Shown here piece after piece: positions 1-11,000 of a stretch of 64,000 nucleotides of DNA. The DNA comes from Nemertoderma westbladi (taxonomy: Eukaryota; Xenacoelomorpha; Nemertodermatida; Nemertodermatidae): the NCBI GenBank assembly GCA_032718475.1, contig JAUCBJ010007115.1, positions 1 through 64,000 on the forward strand, given 5' to 3'. The notes beneath the pieces are model-generated. The model did not search any database. It was not told the DNA's origin and saw nothing but the letters and a program-made list of their open reading frames with translations. The translations under genes were made by a program, and so were the position numbers. Numbering within the stretch: the stretch's first letter is position 1; each line of letters opens with the position of its first letter.

Positions 1-504
1 CACTACCTGAGTCAATTGCTGTTCTCTTTATGTGTGATCAAATATACTGACGGTCGGCAGAATAGTGTGCATGGTTGTGAGTGTGATGTGACTGGTAACA
101 AAGCATTTCCTAAAGAATGCGACTTATACTTTAATCATAAGCCTTATCGTTGCGTTTAGTATAAGTCCTAGCTCTGTTTAAATAGATAGAGCGCCACGTC
201 CTAAAGGAACTGTTAATATTTCCCGAAAGTTAATAATATCTGTCAGAAATTACATATTAGTGATCTATCGAATAATACAATAGGTTTACACTGCAACCTT
301 ACACTGCAATAATAAAATCTAAGCATCCGAATTCAGCCTCCCGGGTGTAGATCCATCGGGTGAATGATCGCGCATGGGCTGGCTTCGGCTAATGTTTTGT
401 TTATTAGCATAAAATATTGTCGTATGCTAAAGGTGTGTTAATTAACTAAAAGACATATAAATTTTGGCAGGTTAAACTGCTAAAGGTCTTCAAAAGCGCG
501 AACA
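1..504 (+). mobile_element. 3' portion of a BEL-family LTR
   Basis: This stretch matches the second half of the LTRs at 38411-39606 and 51800-52996. Shared landmarks occur in the same order: the GGTCGGCAG block, AAAGAATGCG, GAGCGCCACGTCCTAAAGGA, TATTTCCCGAAAG, CTCCCGGGT, GGCAGGTTAAACTGCTAAAGG, and the terminal GCGCGAACA. It is clearly more diverged from those two LTRs than they are from each other. The window start truncates it, so I cannot tell whether it is a solo LTR or the 5' or 3' LTR of a provirus. What follows 504 does not look like the leader of the 38-kb element. Confidence 0.85.
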
Positions 505-1880
505 TGCCCCATTTGCTCTATATGAACCGTATGCCAAGGCTTGCCGACTACGTGCTGCGCGAAGTCCCCACGAACGTGTAAAGTCCCATACTTTACCAAA
601 AAATAGCGAAATTTTTAATTTATACACAGAGAAGTAGTCTAACTAAGCCCAATCACCCAGTGGAATGCAAAGCACGTTTGTGTTACGTCATCTTAAGAAA
701 CAATTACCTGTAGTTTCATAATCTACTCCCTCAGAAACATCATAACGGCCAATTGAAAATTGTCCCATAATTTACCATTATAATGGCGATTACATTAGTG
801 CACTGTATTAATGTAATATATGAAACCTGGAGGGCAGGAGTGTTATAATGCTTTAGGGTGATAGTAGGGGGAAGCATAGAAGTATGTATTTGAACTAAGG
901 ATCATTCTTCAATTAACTTAATCTTTGAGTTTATGCATGTAAAGTCCCGTACTTTACAACAAATTTCAAAAAATTTAGTTTTTTAGCAGATAAGAAGATC
1001 GGTAAGTACAGTAATTGATACATTTTCAGAAAAATGGAAAGAAATTCTAAACTTTTTACAGACTACATACCAAGTTAGGTTATATTTCATCAATGATTGG
1101 CGGACTTATTTCGGTTTTTATCAAAATTTTGAAACTATCGGTACCAACAGACAGACTGTCTGATATGTGACCTTTGATTCCTTAAACTTCAGATTCTTTC
1201 CAAACTTTTGACAGACTTCATACGTACCAGGTTTGGTTTAATTTCATCTAAAAATGACCGAGATATACAGTATTAGCGATCAAAAATTAGACAGAGGGCA
1301 GACTAAGGGCACCCATATGCTAAGACTTCGGGTCAATTTGTGGGCCGCCCCACATTTTGTATCCATATCTTGGTTGGAAATACTTAGTTGCACTTTATTA
1401 TCACTAATTATCCAGAAATTACTGTTAGGTTAAGTGTAAGAGACCATTTTGACCATAAAATTCGTACAGGTCCCGTACTTTACTTAGCAATGTCCCATAC
1501 TTTACCACACAAACCACACTGTAAAAAATTAGCAATGCAGCAATTCGTCTTATATTTATATTTTTATTTAAGCTTAATAATACAGCTTTATCCTAAACAT
1601 CAACTCAACACCGTACCTGCGCACAATTCGCTAAATTTTAGAATTGAAATCATAAAATAAAAAATACAATTTCGTACGAATCCGTACTTTACCTTAATTG
1701 GACAAGCTGGCGTTTTCTCAAAAGTGACTAAGTCCCGCCATAAGCTTCGCGAAATCAAAGCTGATATTCGAAAGTTTAATCCAAGCGCAATTTTGTGCAC
1801 ATATGTGCTGTGGATAACATTGTACAGGCAATTAAAGTTCAAAATTGTGTACGAATGTCCCGTACTTTACTTTGGAATGA
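505..1880. repeat. Degenerate ~180-bp repeat with GTCCCGTACTTTAC boxes
   Basis: No gene is visible here. The box GTCCC(G/A)TACTTTAC recurs at 583, 944, 1470, 1492 and 1857, with a variant at 762 (GTCCCATAATTTAC) and a partial copy at 1681. Most spacings are 176-189 bp or close to a multiple of that, which suggests an old tandem repeat of ~180 bp. Short ORFs on both strands are shadows. The last box lies just upstream of the truncated RTE-like element. Confidence 0.6.
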
Positions 1881-1883
1881 GCC

Positions 1884-3092
1884 AAAGGTCGTGGGACCAT
1901 GGAGCCCATTTTGGCACTTAGAAGGATAATTGAAGAATTATCAAGAAAGAAAGACAGGCATCTGGCTGTTATCTTTGTTGACTTCTTCAAGGCCTTTGAT
2001 TCAGTCTCTCGCTCACGTATGTTCAGCATACTTTCATTATATGGGATTCCTGATGAAATTATTGCAGCAATCAGATCAGTATACGATGGTTCGACAACAT
2101 TTGTGTCTACTGTTGACGGTGACACAGAACCATTTGAAGTGTTATGGGGCGTCCTCCAAGGAGACACACTTGCACCATTCTTGTTCATTATTGTGGTTGA
2201 CTATGTTCTACGCATGTCCTTAGATCATCATAATGATGATGGAGTGATGATAACTCCACCTACTGGCTCCATAAGTCGAGGAAATCCTGCCAAGTACCTA
2301 ACTGATCTAGACTTTGCTGATGACTTAGGAGTACTCTCAGAATCATTAGAGGGAGCCCAACGGCTCCTCAGCTCATTAGAACATGCTGCTTCTAAAGTTG
2401 GTCTTTTTATTAACTCCAGAAAGACCAAAATTCTGACAGTTAACTTTGAAAGTCCTCAGCAAGTCTCTGATCGGATGAGCATAAGCTCAAAGGATGGTAT
2501 GCTTGAGCATGTGGACGACTTCTGTTACCTGGGATCATGGATCCGGAAGTCAGGTGAGGACCTTCGAATACGTAAGGGAAAGGCATGGGCAGCCTTGAAT
2601 AGGCTTTCCAGGATTTGGAAGTCGCCGAGAATTAATCGGACACTTAAGGTCCGATTATTTAGAGCAGCAGTAGTTCCAGTACTCCTCTACGGGAGTCCAT
2701 GCTGGGCTCTAACTGCTGAGGACACCAAATCTCTGGATGGCACATTCACAAGAATGCTACGCCGGGTTCATTGTGTCAAGTACAATGCACACATCTCCAA
2801 CCAGACACTATATAACATTGGAGGTGTCTCATTGGTTCCCCCAAGCTTGACACTAGAACAAAATCGCCTCCGCTTTGCAGGACATTGCTTTCGCCGTGAG
2901 GACCAGCCAGTGCATAATCTTGTACTTTGGCAGCCTCATGGAGTGAATAAGCATGGTGGACAGCCCATGACTTTCTTGAGACGCATCTTGTAGGACACTG
3001 GCCTTAAAGATGCGGATGATCTAGCAAATGTCATGGGTGATAGGGAGTTGTGGCGGTGCAATTTTGTTGACAAGCCGGCACAGCATTCCTAA
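1884..3092 (+). pseudogene. RTE-like LINE reverse transcriptase, 5'-truncated, one internal stop
   Basis: This is the palm to C-terminal part of a non-LTR reverse transcriptase. Visible motifs in order are motif A VIFVDFFKAFDS, motif B GVLQGDTLAPFLF, the catalytic FADD box, then FCYLGSW and the C-terminal block RAAVVPVLLYGSPCWALT typical of endonuclease-RT proteins of the RTE group (clade tentative). The frame is open from about 1884 to a TAG at 2991-2993, and continues in the same frame for 32 more codons to TAA at 3090-3092. The minus-strand copy at 42035-43803 has lysine at that stop. The ATG at 1899 is an internal Met, not the true start: the endonuclease and the RT fingers are missing, as expected of 5' truncation. 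This copy retains all RT catalytic residues in the part present. Confidence 0.88.
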
Positions 3093-3180
3093 AAAATGCA
3101 GCTGCAATGCAGCATGCGGATCCTAGTAGTATTATGGGTATATCTTACTTGTAAAAATTTATCTACATATATACGTATAT
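3093..3180 (+). other. 3' tail of the RTE-like element
   Basis: A short 3' untranslated tail follows the RT stop. The minus-strand copy shares it up to GGATCCTAGTAG and then ends at its target duplication. That places the 3' end of the family about 45 bp after the stop codon, near 3137. The AT-rich (TATA)n stretch beyond that is flank or simple-sequence tail. I could not find a convincing target-site duplication for this copy. Confidence 0.5.
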
Positions 3181-3390
3181 ATACATATACAAATGGCATT
3201 TAAGAACAAAATGGTACTCGTCCTCAATTTCGTGGGTGTTACACAGCTGGCACAACCATCACTTCGTGGTACCTTGTGCCAGCGGCCCTTCTCAATTTCT
3301 AAGCTATGAGAAGAACAACGTAGACAAACACAATACTCTGCAGATACTAGAGTGCCTACTTAGTGAATTTAAATACATTTCTGTACCGAA
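3175..3390 (-). pseudogene. C-terminal tail remnant of a LINE-type ORF2
   Basis: Read on the minus strand, two overlapping frames give HSLEIEKGRWHKVPR and then LCNTHEIEDEYHFVLKC. The block RGRW-x-P-R followed by C-x2-C and IEDE-x-HF-x3-C is a familiar tail of many invertebrate LINE proteins, after the reverse transcriptase. The remnant is only about 70 codons long and contains one frameshift in the middle. It lies opposite in strand to the RT fragments on either side, so it is a separate old insertion. The element it came from cannot be assigned to a clade. Confidence 0.6.
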
Positions 3391-3583
3391 ACGCGTCTTG
3401 TAATACAACAGGCCCTTGGGAGATCTGCCCAAAGCCTCCCACTACAACTGGACAAAATTATCTTTTAATATGTTCCCAACTTTAAACTAAACCCATGGAA
3501 GTTAGCTGTTCTGTTTCCTGGTTGTCCCAAAGCCAAACTTTGGCCAATGTTGTTCAGTAAGTCCCGGGCATTTAATAATAATA
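3391..3583. other. Unassigned spacer
   Basis: I see no coding sequence or repeat here. It lies between the minus-strand LINE tail and the CR1-like fragment. Confidence 0.4.
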
Positions 3584-4336
3584 AAGCTATCCATTCACTA
3601 CGGTAAGACTGAAAGTATTTTATTTGGTTCCAAAAGAAAGTTAAAGAAGGTAACTAAGTTTGAAGTCACTAGTAATGGACATAAGATTGAAAATAAAAAG
3701 GAAGTTAAATATTTAGGCGCCACATTGAATAACTGCTAATCAGGAGAAAGCACAGTGAAAAATATTTTCTCGAAAGTTATCAGTAGGCATAGGTTTCTAT
3801 ACAGAAATAAAAATAGTTTAAACACCGACTCCCGCAAGCTATCCATTCACTACGGTAAGACTGAAAGTATTTTGTTTGGTTCCAAAAGAAAATTAAAGAA
3901 GGTAACTAAGTTTGAAGTCACTAGTAATGGACAATAAGATTGAAAATAAAAAGGAAGTTAAATATTTAGGCGCCACATTGGATAACTGCTTATCAGGAGA
4001 AAGCGCAGTGAAAAATATTTTCTCGAAAGTTAACAGTAGGCTTAGGTTTCTATACAGAAATAAAAATAGTTTAAACACCGACTCCCGCAAGTTACTTTGC
4101 TCTTCTTTAATACAGTGTCACATGGACTATGCATGCTCTTCTTGGTATGAAGGCTTAACCAAACAGCTTAAATGTAAATTACAAGTAGCTCAGAATAAAG
4201 TAGTACGATTTATTAAAGACTACAAACCTAGGCACCACCTAACTCCAGATGACTTTTCTGAATCTGGACTACTTAACTTAGATAGTAGAGTTAAAGCAGC
4301 TACGCCTTAACCATGTGCATAAAGTGTATAAGGTCA
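3584..4336 (+). pseudogene. CR1/jockey-like LINE RT fragment, part A, with internal duplication
   Basis: The reading frames encode the C-terminal half of a LINE reverse transcriptase: KEVKYLGATLDNCLSG, SRLRFLYRNKNSL and KLQVAQNKVVRFI are the thumb-like blocks seen after the YADD box in CR1, L2 and jockey proteins. A 252-253-bp segment starting at AAGCTATCCATTCACTACGG (3584) is tandemly duplicated at 3836. In the second copy one extra A, near 3932, shifts the frame. Another one-base insertion near 4287 shifts the frame before the conserved QLRLNHVHKVY block. The ORF stops abruptly at about 4336, where the terminal inverted repeat of a DNA transposon begins. The missing C-terminus resumes at 14505, so the two parts probably belong to one insertion. 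Confidence 0.8.
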
Positions 4337-4360
4337 AAGTCAAAATATATGTTACATTAG
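4337..4360 (+). repeat. Left terminal inverted repeat
   Basis: This is 24 bp, 22 of which pair with 14481-14504 in inverted orientation. Inward of it, CGAGTGAAATTT (4371) and GAGCGAAACTTTTTT (4555) loosely resemble the complement of the AAAAGTTTCGC just inside the right end. Confidence 0.75.
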
Positions 4361-4499
4361 TGTCTCACAGCGAGTGAAATTTATCAAAGTCTGTAACTTT
4401 TGAATCAGTGAACCAAAGTTAATAATTTAAGTTCATTTTAATGCTCTTGATAAACACTACAAACTGGATGGTCCAGCATCTTCTACACATAACTAACTA

Positions 4500-5060
4500 T
4501 ACCTGTATTCATCCCCTTGGGGGTGCTCTTATGTAGACCTTAGCTGTAGACCGTGAGCGAAACTTTTTTACCATCTCATTCCACGCACTGTCACTATTGA
4601 TTGGAGCTGCGTGAGGTGTCAAGTACATGTTACTTCTTCTAAACATAATATTCGCCCAAATAAATAAAATGTCGGTGGTGTGTTGCATGGGTGAATGTTG
4701 TTTACCTAAAGCGACCATTTTATATAAACATTGTAGACCGTGAATCAAATTTAAATACCATATTTCTGAAAACAGCTGATCGTGAATATATTGGTTCATG
4801 GTTTGAATATGAACTGAGCACCATAGGTTTCATTTTTAATAACAATTGTATATAGCCAATGTATTGTATTGGCCCTGTATGACAAGGTATGTAATCATGA
4901 GGCAAACATTGTAGACCGTGAAACTGAATACCGTGAACACTTCTCAGAAGCAATGGTTCATGGTAGTCGTTTATCTGATTCATGGTCTACAAAATGTAGG
5001 CCCTATGTAGGCTAACTATGGAGAGGCAAATTGAAAGTGAAACTTTTGCATTCTACTTAA
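4500..5060. repeat. Subterminal repeats with GTAGACCGTGA motif
   Basis: The word TGTAGACCGTGA occurs near 4546, 4732 and 4911. The inverse-orientation relative TTCATGGTCTACA occurs near 4979 and again near 14264, close to the opposite end of the transposon. Repeats of this kind near both ends, in both orientations, are commonly transposase binding sites in DNA transposons. That role is inferred here. Short minus-strand ORFs across the segment are shadows of the repeat. Confidence 0.6.
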
Positions 5061-5193
5061 CGTATTGTAGTAGTGAATTCTTACTTAATTGTACATTACA
5101 CAGTACGATACCGTGACCGTTTACCGTGTACAGTACCTTGTATTGTACCATGTCAGTTACTCTCGAAATTGTTTTGTTTATTTTCGCATAATA

Positions 5194-7360
5194 ATGGCAC
5201 GTACAGTTAGCCAAGTTTCTAGGGATATAGATGCCAGAAGTAATGGTAAAAAATCGAAGAAGATAGAGAGACTGCAACAATCGCGAGTTAACAAAAATAA
5301 TAAAAAAAAGACTATCGTTGTTGGACTACCGTCAGTAATCAATGAGAGTGTTAACCAACAAAGTACATGTCGAAGTCGCAGAGTTGCTGAAAAGATTTCG
5401 TGCAATTCATCCGAAAAATCCGGTAAACCACTGAGTCGAGCAACTTGATATAGAAAGAGCCACAAAGAATATTATGAACGTGAAAAGGAACGGCGAAGGA
5501 TACGAGACAATAATAAATCAAAGGAGAAACGAGAAAGAATGAAAAATGATCCTGTGTTCGGTGACCAACAACGATTAATTAACAATATCAAACAATGAAA
5601 ATGGCGACAAAAGAAAAAATGTTATAAAAAAATGCCATCCACCTCAAAGGATGTTGATGAAGTTACCACACCTTCTTCCTCCCGACACCTGAAACAACAA
5701 GAGCGTCGTAAACGTGAACGAGATGTGAAAATAATGGAATTATTGAATGATAATTTTGAACTCAACAAAAAAATAGCACAGCTGGAGAAGGAGATAAACA
5801 TCGGCAAGAGACATGGAGGAGAGAATAAAGGTAGGAGAGGAGAGAAGAGGTGAGTTGGACGATGTTATAGAAGTTGACAATGAAAGGTCTGGGGATACAC
5901 CAGTGATTTTGGATGATAAATCTCCAAGCAAGGATGTTGTTCATACACTGAGTAATAGAATACTAAGAAAACTGCCTAAAACTGCGAAATTTAAGGACAT
6001 AGTATTGCGACGAGTATTAATGCGTACTGCTTCAGCAGCATTCGATATAGCTGATAATTCTAATAAAGAGAATATGGGGAATTACGGAGAATTATCCAAA
6101 AAATCCAAAAAGGAGCTTATAAAGATAAAAAGTAAACATAGAGAATCAGTGACAAAAAATAGCTTCAACGGTTGATTCCAACAGGCAATTTGTTTGGAGA
6201 ACCATTAACAACAAGGCGAAAGTTCAAGTTAAAGCTTCAGATAATTGGAAGGGCAAGGTTTTTGAATTCTTCAACTGGGATGAGATTTCTCATGTTTTAC
6301 CGTGCATAAAATCAAAGAGAGCGCTATTGATAACAATGGAGGAGTCTTTCTCGCAATTTAAATCTATGTATCCCAACTTAAAACTTGGATTCACTACATT
6401 CAAACAACTTAGACCAATCAATGTTCGACCGATTAAGCCACCGGATAGGAGAGTGTGTCAATGTACACAGTGTACAAACTTTAAATTCCGATTGGAAGCT
6501 CTTGTGTCTTGTGGTGGCTGCACGTCGTAAGCAAGGACTACGCAATTTTCCGACAAATGAGTACACAATAACAAAACGGTTAGCGTGCGAGGACAAGCTT
6601 AATTTCTTATTTCTCTCGCTTATTTCTCACGTAGCTTGCTGTGATAGCAAGGTAGATGAACTTTACAAAGATTTATTAGATGGAAATGTTGTTGTTAAAC
6701 AGTGGAAAAAAGTTAAAATTAGCAATACTGAGTAATGGATATTAGAAGAAGATAATTCAACAGTAATGAAAGTCATTGAGAATATTAAAGCTGCCTTTCA
6801 TCCAATCATTTGTCACCTATTTAGAGCAGACAACCAGTATTTGACGAGACGTTTATTAGCAGAGAGTCTAGTTCCAGGCGAAATATTGATGTGGGCAGAT
6901 TTTGCCAAAAATCTTACTATTGATGTGGATAATGAAATCCAGCAGGCCCACTGGGGGAAAAAACACGTGACTGTGCATCCTGTAAGAGTTTACCTATTTG
7001 GAAGTAGTGTGAACATTGTTTTTATATCGGATTATCTAACTCACGACCATGTCTTTGTGCGGTTTGCTACTCAGAAAGTAGAAGAATATCTATGGAATAT
7101 TAAAGGGGAACAAGTTAATACTATCTACCGGTTTTTCGATGGTTCTGGGGCACAATATAAGAGCCGGTTCGCATTCCATTCCTTGCGTGATCTTCCTCAA
7201 TTACTAGAAGTCAAACTTTCATTCAATTTCTTCGAACAGGTCATGGGAAGGGGGCTTCGGATGGAATCGGAAGTTTGGTCAAGCGGCAAACTCGTGATGC
7301 TTGTCTGAAGGGGGTTATCATGAATAACGCTGAAGATGTTTTCAACTACTGTAAGGACAG
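5194..7360 (+). pseudogene. DDE-like transposase-type gene, N-terminal and catalytic part, degraded
   Basis: Successive frames spell one protein. First comes a lysine/arginine-rich N-terminus with HKEYYEREKERRRIRD (5460s), then a coiled-coil stretch (5640-5810), then the block SQFKSMYPNLKLGFTTFKQL with PPDRRVCQCTQCTNF (6340-6500). The catalytic region has MWADFAKN (6890) and QQAHWGKKHVTVHPVRVYL, then FFDGSGAQYKSRFAF (7135) and an HGKG-CDG-like block (7240). These blocks resemble a widespread set of uncharacterised invertebrate proteins that I take to be RNase-H-fold DDE transposases; D of WADF and D of FFDG would be the first two acidic residues. In-frame TGA stops lie at 5446, about 5596 and 5851, with several further frameshifts. 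The gene is cut at 7360 by an LTR element and its C-terminus resumes at 13766. Confidence 0.7.
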
Positions 7361-7631
7361 CGCCACCCAGTTGGGTAGCACCCACCATTCCCATTGAGGC
7401 TGTGCCATAGGTCAGGACCGACCCTTCACCTTACGGTTTTTTTACATACATCATAGCCTACCGGTTGTTGTGTCTGTGTCTTCCATATTACCGCAGTACC
7501 GCGTTTGTGCTGCATACCTATCTGTTATACTTCTGTTATACCATTATACTGTTATACAGTTATATGAGTTGTGATACATATACGTTTGCCTTTGTTGCTG
7601 TTCATACACCAGCTTCTCCTTTACCTTGGCG
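7361..7631 (+). repeat. 5' LTR of the intact element
   Basis: 271 bp, running from CGCCACCCAGTTGGGTAGCA to CTCCTTTACCTTGGCG, with a CGCC/GGCG inverted repeat at its ends. It is the same as 13492-13762. The promoter and polyadenylation signals expected of an LTR were not pinpointed. Confidence 0.92.
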
Positions 7632-7650
7632 TGGTGGCAGCTTGTGTTCG
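7632..7650 (+). promoter_or_regulatory. Candidate tRNA primer-binding site
   Basis: TGGTGGCAGCTTGTGTTCG follows the 5' LTR directly. A TGG start fits pairing with the CCA end of a tRNA. The particular tRNA was not identified. Confidence 0.5.
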
Positions 7651-8049
7651 ATCTCCACTGCCTTGATTACCTAATTTACTTATTCTGTTATTCCAGTATT
7701 TGTATTCTACAACTCTACCATTCTGCCATTACCGACACAGGTACTTCAAGCCACTAGGCCAATAGCAAATAGGCCTAGACGACGTTCCCAATCTGCTACA
7801 CTACCGGTACTTTCACCAGGGAGAATTAAATTCCTTACAACTGTACAACGGCACCGGTCAGCCAGTGTTCGTTTACTGCATACCGGTACAGCTTTACCTA
7901 ACTGACTGTCCCCAAAGTAATTGTACCCGAATGCCGAACTGTTAGTTTTACCAATCAAAATCAATCAATCTCAAAAGACGTTTTATTTATTCCAGTACTG
8001 CCTGTCAGCCTTCCCTGCCAATCTACAGTCCGTAGTCAGTCATCAGGTC

Positions 8050-11000
8050 ATGGATCGGCCACAGTTCAAGTCACCACGTTTAGTTGCTCTAACAAAAACA
8101 GAAACCATAACTACTTTTGAAAACTGGCGTCAGAGTTTACTGTTTAATATATCTCTTTCACCAGAGTTCAAACGCTTTACCCTCCCGGGCACAGTTTGGT
8201 TGCCAGCCACAGACCCTGATCCACATCGCGGTTTTACAAATGATGGCAACGATGTTCCTGCTGCTACCCGACAGTCTGCTGCGGCGATTGCCCACAGTTT
8301 GGAAATCATGCTGGGTTTTATCTCTAACCTTGCTCCCATAGTTGCTCGTGAGTCAATCATAAGAGATTCTACATCCTTACAGTCCATATGGCAAACAATT
8401 CGCTTACATTATGGTTTTCAGCAAACAGGAGCTCAGTTTTTAGCATTCCTAGATCATAAGCTTGAGTTAGACGAACGCCCGGAGGACCTTTATCAACGCC
8501 TCCGTGCATTTATTGATGACAGTTTACTGTCCCCTGAAGTCGGCATACGCCATCATGGTATCGTTCCCACCCAGAAAGAATCTCTTGGTCCAGTAATGGA
8601 GAATACCATAGTTGTACTATGGCTTCACTTAGTCCATCCAGCACTACCACGATTAATTGCACAACGCTATGGCACTAACCTTCGTTTAGATACCATTGCT
8701 TCTATAAAACCAGAGATTTCAGCTGCCCTTCCATCCTTATTGGCGGAACTCAACTCTTCTGAGATCCATACAATGCGGTCAAATGTTTACCGTCCTTCCA
8801 ACCCCCGTCCCTCACGATTCCAGTCCCGGAATGGTCCACTTTCGGGTACCTCTGCGCGGTTCTCATACCCCCAGTTCCCCCGACCCACACCTGTCAACAC
8901 CCCTCGTACATTTGCTGGGCAACGGTCTCCCCCCGTCTGCCCCTTCTGTCAGCTTGCAGGTCGTCGCCATGACCACTTTCTCAGTAGTTGTAAATCATTA
9001 CCCGTGTCTGACCAACGTTTCCTATCTTCAGTTCGAAATGTTGACATTGTTGATGATTATGCAGATCCATATGCAGAATACAGTAGTATGCCTGAAGAAC
9101 AGTGCCAGGATCAGTATTTAGAGGATTGTAGCCCATCCATCAACCGTGTAGCTGTTTCTCATTCCCCTATAATACAGTTATATTATGGGACAACAATTGT
9201 TGATATTCTTATAGACAGTGGCGCTGAATCTGATTTAATTCTAGACACGTTTGCCCATAGCCTTGGTGTTAAGGTTAGGCCCAATCACGACCAAGTACCA
9301 GCCCAGGCAGATGGGTCCTCCCGCCTTCGTGTAGTAGGTGATACCATTTTTACATTGGAGCGAAACGGACTCCAGTTCCTGTTCCGTGGTTTAGTCGTGA
9401 GTAATTTGTCATCGCCAATCCTTGCAGGAATGCCATTTTTGATCTATAATGATATTAGCCTCCATCCGGCTACTCATAGTGTCAGTTTTAGCGATGGATC
9501 CACACTCAGCTACCGTCCAGAAACCAATAAGTACCATAATCCACCCCGAGTACGACAGGTCTCTACATCCTGTATCCTCAGAGCAGCCACTCAATCATCT
9601 GTTGTATGGCCTGGTGATCACCTCAAGGTTCTCGTCCCTCCAGTTGTAGGTTCACTCCCTGGCGTTTTGGTTGCTCCCCATACCAAATCATCACTTTCGC
9701 GACGCACCCCATCCAATTGGTTTGCACCAATGTCCCTACCAGTTGAAGACAACTATATATCTATTCCCAATCACTCTCCGGATCCTATCTTTATCCAGCG
9801 TAATTCTCATGTTGGTGTCGTAACCCCCGTCATGGAGTCTCCTCATGTGTCTCTCCTCCCAGGTCCAAGCGTTCCTCCAACCATACGATCAGTGAAGGTA
9901 CCCCTTATTGATATGATTGAATCCGTTAAAATTGACCCTGACAACATTATGTCTTATCGCGAACGGGCACATTTCCATGATGTTCTCAAGTCATATGCAT
10001 CCGTTTTCAATCCCCAGTATACTGGCTATAACGGCCAATCTGGCCCATTTGAGGCTGTTGTAAATATCGGTGCAACTCTGCCCCCCCAACGGAAAGGTCG
10101 TGTACCCCAGTACTCTCGTAATCGACTTGTGGAGCTTCAAGCAAGGTTTGATGAATTGGAACAGTTAGGTGTTTTTGCCACCCCAGAAAGTATTGGCGTT
10201 AATGTAGAGTACCTCAATCCCTCATTTCTTGTTTCAAAACCTAATGGTGGAACACGCCTCGTTACTGCTTTCACTGAAGTAGCAAAATTTTGTAAGCCTC
10301 AGCCTGCCCTTCTACCTGATGTAAATTCTACCCTTCGGGCTATCGGCCAGTTCAAGTATCTAATTAAGACAGACCTAACTAGCGCATTTTATCAAATACC
10401 TCTCCAGAAGTCCTCTATGCGTTATTGTGGTGTTGTCACACCGTTTCGAGGCGTCCGTGTTTATACACGTTGCGCCATGGGAATGCCTGGGTCTGAAACG
10501 GCTCTTGAAGAGCTTTTGACACGAGTCCTAGGAGATTTGCTCGTTTCTGGCTGCGTAATTAAGCTGGCTGACGACCTATATTGTGGGGGTAACACAGTTG
10601 ATGAAGCTCATTCTGCCTTTAGCCAGCTCTTACAAGCCCTCAGTGCCAATGGCCTTTGCTTGGCTGCGTCCAAGACCATTATCTGTCCAAAGTCCACCAC
10701 CATTCTTGGCTGGGTATGGTCCCAAGGCACTATATCTGCTTCTTCACACATAACATCCGCTCTATCTAGTTGTGCTCGCCCCGACACCATGCGTTCCTTG
10801 CGTTCATTTATTGGTTCCTATAAGACCCTCACACGAGTTCTTCCCAGATGCTCTGCCTTGATTGGTCCACTTGATTCTCTTCTCACTTCATCACCCCATG
10901 AGCCAATACAGTGGAATGACGAGTCTACAGCTGTTTTCCATCGTGCACAGGCTGCTATACAATCTTGCCACACTGTCTCCCTCACCCAAACTACTGACGA

